A stretch of 64,000 bases of DNA, taken from Muscardinus avellanarius (Eukaryota > Chordata > Mammalia > Rodentia > Gliridae). Where the stretch lies: assembly GCA_963383645.1 (NCBI GenBank), contig OY726579.1:2535778-2599777 (forward strand), in the 5' to 3' direction. The translations under genes and the position numbers were made by a program. This document shows, piece by piece, positions 50,669-62,727 of this stretch (position 1 is the first letter of the stretch; the number at the start of each line of letters is the position of its first letter). The notes below the pieces were generated by a model, which had not been told where the DNA came from, did not search any database, and saw only the letters and a program-made list of their open reading frames with translations.

Positions 50669-51108
50669 GCAGTCTGGGGACTGAACCCAGGGATAGTGTG
50701 TCCCTGAACTATACCCCAGCCCTATTTTTTTCTTTTTTTTCTTTTTTTCTTTTCTTTTTTTTCTTTTTGGTGGTGCTGGGGGTGGAACCCAGGGGCTTTC
50801 TACCTCTGGGCTATACTCCCAGACATATTTTATACTTTATTTGGAAACAGGGTCTCACTAAGTTGCTGAGAGCTCACTAAGTAGCTAAGGCTGGCTTCAA
50901 ACCTGTGTGATCCTCCTGTCTCTGCCTCCCAAGCTCTGGGATTATAAGCGTGCACCACCACGCCTGGCTTTTTATTTTTGTTTTTGAGACAGGGCCTTGC
51001 TAGGTTGCTGATAGTCTTACCACTTGCAGAGGCTGGCCTTGAACCTGTGATCCTCCTGTCTCAGCCTCCCAAGTACTAGATCGCAGGTGTGCTCCGTCAT
51101 GCCCAGCT
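50669..51108 (-). mobile_element. ID unit, B1-dID SINE (B) and B1 half
   Basis: A lone ID (50669-50726) with a T-rich linker is followed by a subfamily B copy (50768-50968) and a separate B1 half (50972-51108). Confidence 0.84.
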
Positions 51109-51560
51109 AAGGCGGCACTATTTTAGAGCACCAGTGTCTGTGCCAGGTGAGGCCAGGTGAGGCAGAATGTCTGTTCTCAATTTGTGTCGGCCCTGCCCAT
51201 AATCTTGCAAGAATCAGGAAGGTAAACATCAGATTGGAACCCGGAATAGAAACTTTGTGGTTAGCGAATTCCTTTCCCTATATCATCTTCTCCTCTTCCC
51301 ACTCCTGCCCGTCCCTTCCCCCACCAAGATGCTAAATATAAAAGACATCTTCTGCAAAGAAAAGATGGAACCTGACAGCCAGTTTCCATTTCGATCACAG
51401 AGTCTCCGCTGCTCCAAGCATAACCTTCAGGGTTGTTGGAATCGGATCAGGGACTTGAACTTTGGGGGAATAAGATAGGTGTTTGAGTGGCTCAGTGTCA
51501 GTTACCGTATGATCTCTTTTTTCAGACCGGGACCATGGTCGGTTTCTTTCCCTTAAAGGT
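51109..51560. other. Intronic sequence, nothing recognised
   Basis: No repeat or exon is supported. It ends at the GT tract. Confidence 0.45.
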
Positions 51561-51563
51561 TGG

Positions 51564-51614
<51 letters not shown>

Positions 51615-51624
51615 GTCTGTGTGT

Positions 51625-51672
<48 letters not shown>
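51564..51672. repeat. Long interrupted (GT)n microsatellite
   Basis: Two GT blocks (51567-51613 and 51628-51671) are joined by tgtctgtgtgtggtg; over 90 bases are GT units. Confidence 0.96.
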
Positions 51673-51673
<1 letters not shown>

Positions 51674-51717
51674 CAGAGGCCAACCTTGGTCCCAAATTGA
51701 TGACCTTGGACAGATGT

Positions 51718-51805
51718 TACGGTGTCAGGGGTGTAGCTCAGAGGGCGAATGCCCCTGGGTTCCGCGCCCAGACCCGCAAAAAATAAAAAATAAAAAATAA
51801 ATAAA
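51718..51805 (+). mobile_element. ID half only, (AAAAAT)n tail
   Basis: Only tcaggggtgtagctcagagg to cgcccagacccgc is present; it has A-subfamily wording. Confidence 0.75.
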
Positions 51806-51913
51806 TATTATGGGATCGTTAAATGGTTCCATGAACGGGGAGGGCTCTCACAACAGGCTGCCAGTGTACCAATAACCCCGATTTGGGCTCCCATGGCACA
51901 GCATTGAAACATC

Positions 51914-52110
51914 CCATGGCGCCCGCTTGTCATCCCAGCAGTTGGGAGGCTGAGACAGGAGGATCTTGGTTCACAGCCAGCCTTAGCTACTTAGTGAGGC
52001 CCTTTGCAACTCAGTGAGACCCTGTTTCAAAATAAAGAATAAAAAATTGGGCTAGGGTAGAGTTCAGAGGTAGAATGCCCTGGGGTTCCATCCCCAGTAC
52101 GGCAAAATAA
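51914..52110 (+). mobile_element. B1-dID SINE (A), head truncated
   Basis: It starts at ccatggcgcccgcttgtcat and is otherwise complete. Confidence 0.84.
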
Positions 52111-52289
52111 TACCTGGTTACCTTTAGGAACCAGCCAGTCGTCACGTGACCCAGACCCATGCGTGTCAGACTCAGGCCAGTGTGCAGTATTTTCTCCTGC
52201 CCCGCCCTGTGGCCGATTTTTCTCTCCTGGCCCACATTTTCTCTTAATTTTTGGCCCTTGTTTCCTCCATGGTCTATAAATAAGAATGG

Positions 52290-52610
52290 TTGTCAGGCAT
52301 GGTGGTGCCTGCTTATAATCCCAGTTCTTGGGAGACTGAAGCAGGAGGATCGCAGGTTCAAAGCTAGCGCACCGTAGCCGGGCGCGGTGGCGCACGCTTA
52401 TAACCCCAGTGCTTGGGAGGCCGAGACAGGAGGATCATGCAGGTCTGAAGCCAGCCTCAGCTACTTAGTGAGGCTCTCAGCAACTTAGTGAGATCCTGTT
52501 TCCAAATAAATAATATAAAATGGATCTGGGAGTATAGCCCAGAGGTAGAAGGCCTCTGGGTTCTGTCCCCAGTACCGCCAAAATAAATAAATAAATAAAT
52601 AATAAAAAAT
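52290..52610 (+). mobile_element. SINE head fragment and subfamily B SINE
   Basis: A fragment (52290-52368) adjoins a near-consensus B copy (52376-52585) with (AAAT)n tail. Confidence 0.86.
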
Positions 52611-53110
52611 AAAGAATGCCAAGACTACTTACTGTCTTGCACTCTACCTTCTGTGATGAGGTAGAATGCCAAGTAGACAGATAGGGAATGTCAGACCCTT
52701 TTCACTTAACGCATCTCACGCCAGCCCAGGGGACGTTGAGGGGGATGCGGTGCCCACTTGTGCCGTGGCCGGGGCAGCCGTGGAGCCAGCACAGGTCTCT
52801 CTGGGGCCGAGCAGCCCAGTCTCTGGATTTTCATGTTGTGTAAACGCAAGTAGTATCAGTACTATAGGAGCCAGGTTCCTCAGCGTGTGCCCTGCAGGAA
52901 ACACTGACAGCCTGAGCGCTGGGTTCTCAGGAGACCAGGTGAAGAAAACGTTGGCTGGATGAATGTGTTGGAGCAAAAGCGTGGCTGTCAGTTTGGGGTT
53001 CAGAGCTGTGGCCCTTTTGACTTTTGCTGGACCCTCTTTCCTCCAGTCCCAGGGAGCATGCGCAGTGTGAGGGGGCTTGTGGATTTAGTAGAATGGCTTG
53101 ATGGGCAGAG
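52611..53110. other. Intronic sequence, nothing recognised
   Basis: Moderately GC-rich single-copy-looking sequence. Confidence 0.45.
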
Positions 53111-53111
53111 A

Positions 53112-53210
53112 GAGGGAGAGGGAGAGGAGGAGGAGGAGGAGGAGGAGGAGGAGGAGGAGGAAAGAGAAGAGGGAAAGAGAGAGAGGAAGGGGGAGAGCAA
53201 GGGAGAGAGA
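53112..53210 (+). repeat. (GGA)n polypurine tract
   Basis: About twelve GGA/GAG units sit within nearly 100 purines. Confidence 0.93.
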
Positions 53211-53387
53211 TATTTCACATCTCATGTAAATACTTTGTAATTGGCCATGAAACCTCCAGGCATCTTAAAAAGAAACCTCAACTAAGAGTAAAAATTTGCA
53301 TGGTTGCTTAATAAGAAGTATCTCTCTATCGGTAGCCTACTTTTCTGACCATATTTTTGCTTGCAGTTGAGTTTAATGTAGGGAATT

Positions 53388-53530
53388 GAGCGGGTGTGGT
53401 GGTGACACCTGTAATCATGGTACTTGGGAGGCTGAGACAGGAGGGGTGTAGGTTTGCGGCCAGCCTCAGCTGCTTAGTGACACCCTCAGCAACCTTGCAA
53501 GGGCCTGTTTCAAAATAAAAACAACAACAA
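53388..53530 (+). mobile_element. B1 half SINE
   Basis: A complete B1 half with (CAA)n/A linker and no ID. Confidence 0.8.
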
Positions 53531-53540
53531 AAAAAAAATA

Positions 53541-53902
53541 AACCAGGCATGGTGGCGGTGGCGCACACTTGTAATCCCAGTACTTGGGAGGCTGAGACAG
53601 GAGGATCGCAGGTCCTCTGCCAATTGCAGCTACTTAGTGGGGCCCTCTGCAACTCAGTGAGACCCTGTTTCAAGATAAAGAATAAAAAAGATAGGGCTGG
53701 GGGTGTTGCTCAGAGGTAGAATGCCACTGGGTCCAATCCCCAGTACCGCAAATAAATAATTAAATAGTACAAAACATAGGGCTGGGGTTGTAGCTTGGAG
53801 GCAGAATGCCACCATTTCAGTCCCTAGTACCTAAAAAGAAATTGTAGGTCTGGGGGTGTATCTCAGAGGTAGAATGCCCCTTGGTTCTATACCTCATACC
53901 AA

Positions 53903-53934
<32 letters not shown>

Positions 53935-53935
53935 G
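53541..53935 (+). mobile_element. B1-dID SINE with three ID units and (CAA)n tail
   Basis: IDs lie at about 53693-53750, 53776-53832 and 53846-53902, with 15-25 bp linkers. A twelve-unit (CAA)n ends it. The head has a doubled gtggcg. Confidence 0.85.
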
Positions 53936-53939
53936 AAAC

Positions 53940-55185
53940 AACAGAGGGGAACCCTAGCTTGGTGTCTGCCACGGCTGCCCCAATGCCGTGGGCAGTCATT
54001 GCATCTACGGGGGTCTCAGTTTTCTAGCTCAAAACTTTGTTTGCCTTAGTGGCAGGAGGAGGCAGGCTGACGTTCCACAAGAACAGGCTGGAATTCAGGA
54101 GCCCCATGCGACCCAGAAGTAGGTTCTCGTTTCTCCTGGATTACAGGTTGTCTCTGTCAAGATAAGCGCTGAAGGGAACAGGCCTTACCTGGAGGCCAGA
54201 TGGGCGCGCAGCCAGCCTCGCGGGTCACAAAGGTCGTCCAAGGCGGCCATAACAAAACTTGCTGGTTTAGCTTTTTTTCAAACCCTTCTCCTTTGCTCTG
54301 CATTGTTTTAATTGTTGCTAAGCAACATTATTTCTTTTCTTTTTTTCCTTTTAGCAAGGCATTGAAAGAATGAACCCATATCTTATTTAGTTTTAAATAC
54401 CCACATGCGAGGGGGGAGGCTAGCTTAAAGTTTATTTGCGCTTTTGATTCCAGTCCACGCTTGGCCATTCACAGTAGGGGTGCAGGACTCGGTTTCTGCC
54501 AGTCCTGCTGCGAAATAAGGCAGAGAAATCTGTCCATCTGAGGGCCCGTCAAGGGCCCGTTTGGAGGTTTATTAAAGGGTGTGTGCCTGCATGAAGCTGC
54601 CTCACAGGAGAGCTCCAAACTTGGTCTGTATTCTCTGATTCACTTCACATCTAATAAAAAGATTAGTAGGTTTTCTTCTCCTCTTCCGAGTTACCAGCGT
54701 CTCTTGATCCTGTAGCAACAGACTCCATTTAAAGGGAACAAAACTGTCATTTAAATCAATCCCCCCCCCCGGGCAGCACACAAGCTCTCAGCGTGTTACA
54801 CAATCGCTGGGGAAGGTGCCTGCGGCTTGATTATGCAGGAGGCCCACACACTGCAGAATCCCTCCTGATTTCTGCCTACTCGCGGCAAGATCTCAGATGC
54901 TTGTCTGAGGGCTTTCAGCACCCTGAGCCTGGGTTTCTTTTTTTTTTTTTTTTAGTCCTGGGGATTTGATTTGTCAACATTGTTAGTTCTATAATCCAAA
55001 ACAATGTAGAAAAAGGAAGATTTATTTGCTCCCTCTTTTTGGAGATTTCAGGTTTAGTCCCGGTGAGGCCAGGTCTGTGGAGCTCAGGGTACAGTGGTGA
55101 GAAACAGGAAGAGGAAGGGAACAAGGCTCTGCTCTCTTGGGGGGAGGAGAAGCATGAGGCTGGTGAATGGATGGAAATAGAGCTG
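53940..55185. other. SINE-poor intronic region
   Basis: About 1.2 kb without a recognisable SINE, in contrast with neighbouring sequence. It includes a T-run (54938-54953) and a C-run (54762-54771). It is a candidate for constrained regulatory DNA, unproven. Confidence 0.45.
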
Positions 55186-55188
55186 GGG

Positions 55189-55478
55189 GTTTAGGAGGGA
55201 GGTAAAGACACCAACCGGGTTATCAGAGACCCGGCACCCTCCGGGGAGTCAGCCGGCCATGGGGGAAGGGACCGACAGGGGGCCACGCGTCTGGAGAGTT
55301 GCGTAGTCCCGATGGCGGGCTGAGTCACGTGGTGGTTCGGAGGCACCGATGTTTTATAGGCATACCGATTCTCTCGCGACTTCTGTAGTCTCGCGATACC
55401 TCTGCTTCCGGGGTTCCGCCTCCTGTCCCCGCTGCGAGATCACGTGGAGGAGGGGAGGGACCCGACTTATCAGCTGGA
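55189..55478 (+). mobile_element. GC-rich promoter- or LTR-like repeat, copy 2
   Basis: It aligns block by block with copy 1 near 36 kb: ggtttaggagg, accgggttatc, ggccacgcg, ctggagagttgcgtagt, ggctgagtcacgtggtggtt. One AP-1/E-box fusion, TGAGTCACGTG, lies at 55321-55331. TCTCGCGA occurs twice (55372-55379 and 55389-55396). It lacks the 75-bp duplication. Confidence 0.6.
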
Positions 55479-55685
55479 AACAGAGCTAGCAAGCCAGGAG
55501 ATTCAAAGATGACACAGCACAGTCTCTAAGGCCACAGCCCAGGGACTCACTCAGCTGCCACCCAGTAAATCCATTACAGTGGATTTGACCATCGATGTGA
55601 TTACAGACCTCATGGCTTGATTAATCAGCTCTGAATATTAATACATAAGCCCCTCAAGAGACATCCTCTGTCTAACCCTAAAAAG

Positions 55686-55876
55686 ATTAAACCCAGGGCA
55701 TTTATGAACACCGAGCCACACCTCCCGCCCTTTTTATGTTTGATTATGAAACAAGGTCTCACAGAGTTGCTGAGGGTCTTATTAAATTGCTGGAATTGGC
55801 AATCTCAGACCTGCAATCCTCCTGCCTCAGTCTCCTGAGTATCAGGATTACAGGCACGTGCCGCCGCGCCTGGCTG
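55686..55876 (-). mobile_element. B1-dID SINE, old
   Basis: A diverged copy ending tgccgccgcgcctggct. Confidence 0.78.
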
Positions 55877-56495
55877 GCATGGGCTTACTTTGTTGCCTTG
55901 GGTCCGTTCCTGTTTGAATATCCAAGCCACCCTTGGAAAATAGACCTCAGACTCCTATTTTATATTTACTGACTCCTACGATTAATTCAGTGGCTACTGA
56001 AGGACAGTTTTCAGCGCAGTCAGCAAAATATGCTTCCAGTGCATCAGACAGGTTCACCTTGTCATGTCTTCCTTCTCCAGTGTTGCCACTGTGGCCCCTC
56101 TAAACCAGCGCAGATTGGGAAATCCCTGCAAACGTAACCGGGTCACGCCGTCTCAGTGGTGCATGGTTCTCTCGACAGCCGTATGCCGTGGTTGATTAAA
56201 AACTGTTCTTTTGGCGGGGAATTTTATAATACTGTCTTCAGAACGTTGATGAAGTTGTGTGGCGAACCACTTGAGCTTACGATAACTCTTTCCTTTCCTT
56301 ATTTGACAAGTGAGGAAATCAGAGAGATTTAGGAAGTCGGCTAAGGTCAAAGAGCTACGATCTGTCAAAACTGGGGCTGGGAGAGTCCTGAGCTCCACCC
56401 ACACTCTGCGTCACAGAGTAAAACAAATAGTTTTGGCCCCATCTATAAATGCAAGTAATACTGAATATCTTGTGTAGTCCTTATAGATCTTAGTT
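55877..56495. other. Intronic sequence with MIR-like part
   Basis: 56270-56400 (ttatttgacaagtgaggaaa, taaggtcaaagagct) looks like a MIR. The rest is not recognised. Confidence 0.5.
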
Positions 56496-56499
<4 letters not shown>

Positions 56500-56545
<46 letters not shown>

Positions 56546-56722
56546 GGGCATTGAATCCAGATGTATGCTCCCTCTGAGTTACTCCCACAGCCCATTTAAT
56601 TTTTGTTCTGAAACAGTCTCACTAAGTTGCCCAGGACCGTGCTCAGTTGCTGAGACTGGCCTTGAGCCTGCGATCCTCCTCTCAGGTTCGGGCATTGCAG
56701 ACATGTGCCTCGGTACCCAGCT
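56500..56722 (-). mobile_element. (GT)n and old B1-dID SINE
   Basis: Twenty GT units precede a diverged copy whose head ends ctcggtacccagct. Confidence 0.78.
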
Positions 56723-56969
56723 GATGCTGATTAATTTAGTCTCGGCAACTGCTATACCACTGAACCATCCACAGTCCTTCTGTCTCGGCATCCCAAGTCC
56801 TTGGTTCTAGCCTTGTTTGTTTATTTATTTTTTCTGATGATATTTTAAGTCAACTGGCTGCTACTCTTTTTACTTTACTACTTCTAAGTTTGAAATCTTG
56901 GCCCAAACTACACGAGTCTAGCAGTTCTAAAAAGGCTTGTCTTCTCCCTGGAAAGCGGACTCCTGGCCT

Positions 56970-57045
56970 ACGGATGTATTTCAAAGGTAGGGTGCTTGCC
57001 TCGCATGCGCAAAGGTCTAGGTTTGATCTTGGGTACTGCAAAAGC
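56970..57045 (+). mobile_element. Full-length ID-type SINE
   Basis: It retains gcttgcctcgcatgcgcaaa between the boxes, like the copies at 7320 and 11948. Confidence 0.72.
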
Positions 57046-57146
57046 TCCCCCCCCAAACAAGCAAACAAATAAAAACCAATGAATAAAAAAATAGAAGAGG
57101 GAAAAAGAGAGACAGAGAACTCTTACTGACTTCATCTTCTGTTATA

Positions 57147-57435
57147 GTTTGGCTCTTGAACAGCCTCCAAAGACCCATGTGTTAAAGCCTTGGTTTACAG
57201 GGTGTGGCTATTGGGAGGCGGTGGGACTTTAAGAGGTGGGGCCTAATGAGAGGTCTTTAGGTCATTGGAGGCATGGCTTTGAGGGGATTGTCAGGCCCTG
57301 GCCCCTTCCTGGCCATGAGCCAGCCAGTCATGGTCTAGTCTAGAACATCACAAACTGTGAGCCAAAATAAACCTTTTCTCTTTGTAATTTCATTGTCCTG
57401 GGTATGTGTTGTCATGTTGGAAAATTGCCTATCAC
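57147..57435 (+). mobile_element. Ancient LTR-like repeat (possibly MaLR type)
   Basis: tgttatagtttggctcttga, ctattgggaggcggtgg, ggtggggcctaatgagaggt and an AATAAA at about 57367 recall widespread old mammalian LTR-type repeats. It begins TG and ends CA. Family assignment is tentative. Confidence 0.5.
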
Positions 57436-57629
57436 ATCTTGTAAGAAGATTGTCTCCTTGACTCCCAATGTTTGACCTTTATTCCCCCTTCATGTCTGTA
57501 GTTCTGTACTTTTTTGATTGAAATTGATTCCCAACCATGAACACCAAGTCATTATCAAGTACCTCTCTCCTTCATGCCCGGCTTTCTGGTAGGGCCATGC
57601 CTGCCTTTGCTCTGGGTCATTGAAGCTCC

Positions 57630-57765
57630 TCTGCGATGTGGCTGTCTCATGGCCTACATTTTATAGCTGGCCCTGAACCCAGAGGGGTTGGGAACCAGGC
57701 CGGACCCAGGATTTGAACCCACATCTGAAGGACTGCACAGTGTCCACCAGTCAAGTGAGTTTTCA
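57630..57765 (-). mobile_element. MIR-like ancient SINE
   Basis: ggcctacattttatagctgg and ggatttgaacccacatctga match the MIR core layout. Confidence 0.5.
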
Positions 57766-57835
57766 GAGTTGGGCTACTCAGACAACGTAAATAAATAAAT
57801 AAACAAATAAGTAAATAAATATAAAAAATAAAACA

Positions 57836-58039
57836 GCCGAGTGTGGTGGCGCACGCTTGTAATCCCCGTGCTTTTGGGAGGCTGAGACAGGAGGATCGCA
57901 CAGGTTCGAAGCCAGCCTCAGCTACTGAGTGAGGCTCTCAGCAACTTAGTGAGACCCTGTTTCCAAATAAAATAAAAAATAGGTCTGGGAGTGTAGCCCG
58001 GACGTAGAAAAGCCCCAGGTTCCATCCCTAGTACCACAA

Positions 58040-58078
<39 letters not shown>

Positions 58079-58130
58079 GGCTGGGGATTTGGCTCCGGGG
58101 TAGAATGACCTTGGGTTCAATCCCCTCTTG
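57836..58130 (+). mobile_element. B1-dID SINE (B) with two ID units
   Basis: A near-consensus B copy ends at 58035. An 11-unit (AAAT)n leads to a second ID (58078-58125). Confidence 0.87.
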
Positions 58131-58189
58131 GGTCTGAGCGTGGGTGCCCCAACAGCCTACCTTTCACGGAAGCTGTGGGAATCCATGCC

Positions 58190-58365
58190 AGTCTGAGCCT
58201 TGCTTCTGATTTCATCAGTCCTGTTATCTTGGATGCACTGTCGAACCTCCCCGGCTCCATTTCCTCATCTAGAAATGGAGGGCCTTATTGTGTTTACCTC
58301 ACGGGGCTTTTGTGAGGACTAAATCCCTTAGTCCACGTAACACACTTAGTGGGGCCCTGGCCCAT
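58190..58365 (+). mobile_element. MIR-like ancient SINE
   Basis: tttcctcatctagaaatgga and ttgtgaggactaaatccctt are typical of MIR. Confidence 0.6.
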
Positions 58366-58939
58366 GTGCGGGCCAGCTGTCTTTCCTTATCTTACTTCTT
58401 TCAAACACAAGACAGATGTTCTAAGTGCAGACCAACAGTGAATGTGCAGACCGGGGGCTCTAAGAGAGCGGAGGTTGAGTGTCAGGTGTCAGGAACCTGA
58501 GTCTCACGGGAGCCGATTGGTTATCCAGGAAGAGCCCTGTAGCAAAGTGTTAGTTTTCCCTAGTGCAAATGGGGCTGGCCATCTGTGGGGATTTCAGATA
58601 GGGACACAGGTTAGGTAGACAGCCCTTTTGCCTGGAAGTGTGTGTTTTCCCACCAAAGGGCCCAGCTGTTGTTCTGTTGGGTTTCCGGTGGAATCCTATG
58701 GCCGCACCGTTGGGTCAGCACGCAGCTGGAAGAGGGCAGACCCAACGGCAGCAGAAAAGAGCAGCAGAAACCGAACACGCTCAGTCCAGTCGGCGGGGAA
58801 CATTGTCTTTTAGTGGAAGGATGGAATTATTGAATATTTGAAGGAGTGAATTGATAGAAAAACTGAAAGCCTTTACATGTCACGTGATGTTCCTGCTGAA
58901 TCTGTTTTTAATGAGTAATCTGTTCTGAATGCTTTGGGG
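58366..58939. other. Intronic sequence, nothing recognised
   Basis: Single-copy-looking, without SINEs. Confidence 0.45.
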
Positions 58940-59090
58940 ACAGGAAAGCACACAGGTTAGGAGCATTTGCTTTGGAATCAAACAGATCCAGGTCTCTGAC
59001 CTGTCTCTGACCTGCTATATGCCCCTGAACAAGCACTGGACCTTTCAGACTTTGTTTCCCTGCTAGGTGGTGGCAGTGATTTAATTAAGT
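58940..59090 (+). mobile_element. MIR-like ancient SINE
   Basis: ggttaggagcatttgctttg, atcaaacagatccaggtctc and gactttgtttccctgct follow the MIR layout. Confidence 0.6.
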
Positions 59091-59114
59091 AGTTATTCAT
59101 TTCTTTCTATATTT

Positions 59115-59308
59115 CATGGTGCTGGATATTGACCCCAGGGGCATTTGACCTCTGAGCTACACCACTCCCCAGCCCTGTTTTCATTTTTATTTGGAAACAG
59201 GGTCTCACTAAGTTGCCGAGAGCCTTGCTAAGTTGCCGAGATTGCTCTTGAACCTCCTGTTTCAGCCTCCCAAGTACTGGGATTAGAGGCCCGTGCCACT
59301 ACGCCCGG
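59115..59308 (-). mobile_element. B1-dID SINE
   Basis: A moderately diverged full copy, the only SINE of this family between 58130 and 61490. Confidence 0.84.
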
Positions 59309-61492
59309 GGGACGATTATTTATAATAGCTTGGCCCTAACAGCAGGGGCTGGTTTTAGGATGAGGTAGTGAGGGTGTAACCCAGCCAGTGTACATCATAC
59401 AGCTGAAACACTCACTATGTAGCGGCTCCCGTGGCCAGCTTTGTAATGAGCAGCTTTTAAGACGTCTCTCCAGAAGCTCCGACGACGTGGCTCTTCCCGG
59501 CTTGCCAAGCACTGGTAGGTCTGTCTTCCAAATTCAGTCGTTGGAATATATAAAGAAACCACAGGCAGGCAGAATCGAAGTGCTCGGAATTTCTTAGATT
59601 TTATCGAGTGCGCCCGATAACCAGGACCTTCTAGACCTTGTGGCTTTTGGAAAAGAAACCGTGGGGCCTTTGTCTCTCCTCCCACCAACCTTGATTGGCC
59701 TCAGTAACTTATGGGTCCTTTGCTTACGATGTTAATGCTGCTTTCTGTATAGAATTACAAGCCTCGCCGGGGCAGGAAATTGTGTTTATCTTACCCCAAA
59801 CAGCAGGCATTCCAGAGACTCTTGACACACACCAGCAAGATACTGCCAGTCTGCTCTTCCTGAAAGCAGCCCCTCTACTCCCAGGTTGTGTGTTTTTGCG
59901 AGTATAGAGAGCTTCCCTCTCGCCAGTGGGCAAGGCGACACTCCTCAGCTGGCTCCGAGCAAGGCTTGGTGGAGACACCTCTCTCTAGGTGAGATGGCAG
60001 CCTGGCTCCTATATGCGGTAACATTGGTCCTCTAGATGTTGACCTTGGTTTAGGGGCCATCGGGGGATGGACACCTAGGGGCATTGGAGAGACGTCTCTT
60101 CAAAGGGCCAGCCCTTTTGCCTTCTCAAAAGCACGAGTTAGAGGCCAGCACAGAAAAGCTCCCCATTTGAAGAGTTGCGATAATTGTGAAAATCAGTTGG
60201 GCAATTATTCCTCTTTCTGAGATTTAAAAAGTTCTCTCTCTCTCTCTCTCTCTTTTTTTTTTTTTTTGGTCTGGTATTTTTCCGGGTACATTCGAGTTCC
60301 AATTTGGGTGCCTCAGAGAAGTGTGGATGTTTTGTGCTGCTAAAATTATATGTGTCTAAAAATGTTATCGGTGAAGACACTTCTATATAAGCGCGCTTAG
60401 ACCGAGGCTAGCGAATTTCCGTGGCTGAGGTCTCCTCCTCCTCCTCCCATAACCGTCCCCCCAGTTGTGGCATTTGAGGTAAAGGTAGGAAACATAATCA
60501 TTCAGCCCAGGTTTAGCCACCAAACAGGGAGAAATTTCTTCCGTCTTGTCGACAGAGAATACCGGGGGGTTGTGTTGCCATAGTTTCAGTGAAAAATTTG
60601 ACCTTAGCTACAATAACATACAGTTAGAAAGAACCAGCTAATCGGTTTTCTAAAATTAGTGTTCTCTAGTACATAAACCAGTAGGGACAGCATATTTAAT
60701 TAAATATTATACAAGGATATCAAAGCCCGAGGGAATGTAGCTCCCTGGTGGGGGAGGAGAGGGGAAGAGAAGGAACTCATAATCCATTCTTAACTGGTCT
60801 TTTGCAAGCTAGAGAAACTTGGCTTTTTCTATTTTCTTTAATGTGAGCATTGATTTTATTTCCAAATCTGTCGGCAGTGAATAAATAGAGCTTGCCAAGA
60901 GAACACAGCAGAGTAGTTTAGCATCATCAGGACTAGTTGGTCCCCGACAGGGTAGAAGCTAAGCAAGGCCATCGGTAGAGCCCTGGGTGTCAGCCAGGCT
61001 TCTCCCGGGACAGTCTCTGAGGACCCTGCAAATAGCCGGGGTGAAGGGAAGTTCTTTCCTCTCTGAAGTCTGAGCGTTTTTTGAGCAACTGGTTTCTAGG
61101 CTCCGGTGCCTCGGACTGTTGAAAGTGTCGTTCAGCGGAGCCGGCACCTGAGCGTTGAATCCAGCTGTGCTCTGCCTCCCGGCTCCTTGGTGCCTTAGTC
61201 ACCGAGCGCCGACTTAGCCCGGACAACGATCTGTATGTGAATGATGGCCTTTCTGCCATCTCTTGTCAACCACCGATCGAGAACGCCGGCAACAGCTCAC
61301 CTTCCTGGCAATGACTGGACGTGGGCTCAAGGCTGCGTAGCTCGGAAGCCGGGTACCGTTCTGGGATTAGAGTGGCTTTCAGGCTCCGTGGTTTCAGGAC
61401 AGTGAGATTTCTGGTCCTTTGTTGACATTCTTGGCTAATGTCATTACCTGCTACGGACACTACCCAGGTGCCTGGTTGATCTACTGCCCCCC
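59309..61492. other. SINE-poor intronic region
   Basis: About 2.2 kb without B1-dID copies. It includes a (TC)n/T tract at 60233-60268 and a 16-C run at 61486-61501. I found no exon. It is a candidate for conserved intronic regulatory sequence. Confidence 0.5.
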
Positions 61493-61501
61493 CCCCCCCC
61501 C

Positions 61502-61700
61502 GGCAGTACTGGGGATCGAACCCAGGCGGATTCTACTTCTAAGTTACATCCCCAGCACTTTTTAATTTTTTGATTTGGAAACAGAGTCTCCCAAAGTTGC
61601 CGAGGGCCTCGCTAAATTGCTAATGCTGGCCTTAAACCTGCAATCCTCCTGGTTCAGCCTCCCAAGTACTGGGATTACAGGCACATAACACCACGCCCAG
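61502..61700 (-). mobile_element. B1-dID SINE after a poly(C) run
   Basis: A full copy whose tail side is C16 rather than A/T, so on its own strand a G-run replaces the usual A-run. Confidence 0.85.
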
Positions 61701-61732
61701 TATTTCTCTTTTCTTTTCTTTTTTTGTGTGTG

Positions 61733-61791
61733 TGGTATTGGGGATTGAACCCAGCGAATTCAACCTCCGAGCTACACCCCCAGCCCTATTT

Positions 61792-61826
<35 letters not shown>

Positions 61827-62191
61827 TTCATTTATTTATTTGCGGTACTGGGGATGGAACCTACGGGCATTCTACCTTCGAGCTACACTTTCAGCCCTAT
61901 TTTTTAATTCTTTTATTTTTGAAACAGGTCTCCCTGAGTTGCAAAGGGCCTCACTAAGTAGTAGCTGAAGCTGTCCTCGAACCCAGATCCTCCTATCTCA
62001 GCCCCCCAAATGCTGGGATTACAATGTGCGCCACCATGCCTGGCTCCTATTTTATTTTTTACTTTGAAACAGGGTCTCATTTTATTTGCGGAGGGCCTCA
62101 CTCACATGCCGAGGCTGGTCTTGAACCTGTGATCCTCCCGTCTCAGCCTCCCAAGGACTGGAATTACAGGTGTGTGCCACCATGCCCAGCT
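61733..62191 (-). mobile_element. B1-dID SINE with two ID units, plus B1 half
   Basis: IDs at 61733-61788 and 61842-61898 are separated by a 13-unit (TTTA)n. B1 ends at 62044, and an older B1 half follows (62045-62191). Confidence 0.85.
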
Positions 62192-62524
62192 GGCTGTCGC
62201 TTTTTTTTTTTTTTTTAATTTTTGTTGGTTGTTCCATCTGAAATGACATACTGATTAATTTACTTTCCAACTTCATTTTTCTGATATAGCTTCTAAAATT
62301 TTACTGGAAGGTGATTATCTAAGATAACTGGAAAGGGGAGGCGTATTTAAAGGAGGATTAACTTTTTCTCTTTGATTCTTTTTTCTTTTTTAACCATCTT
62401 ACTGTTTCTGTAGGGGCATCTTAAAGACTGCCACGGGGCTATGATGTTGGCAGGACTCTCAGAATCTCAGCCCTGCAGGTCATTGGATCACACACGCTTA
62501 TTTTTTTATTTTTACTTTTTATCT

Positions 62525-62727
62525 TTTCAGTACTGGGGATAGAACCCCAAGGCATTCTTCTTCCAAGCTATACCGTCAGCCCTATTTTTTATTCTTTATT
62601 TTGAAACAGGGTCTCACTAAGTTGGGGAGGGCCTCACTAAGTAGCTGAGGCTGGCCGTGAACCTGCGATCCTCCTGTCTCAGCCTCCCAGGTGCTGGGAT
62701 TGCCAGCATGTGCCACCACGTCCGGCT
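62525..62727 (-). mobile_element. B1-dID SINE, subfamily A
   Basis: A full copy; cacacgctt and cacacactt on its sides may be a degraded target-site duplication. Confidence 0.87.

Noticed and set aside
57147..57435. Retroviral coding sequence near the LTR-like repeat
   Set aside because: No gag, pol or env-like reading frame lies beside it; at most it is a solo LTR fragment.
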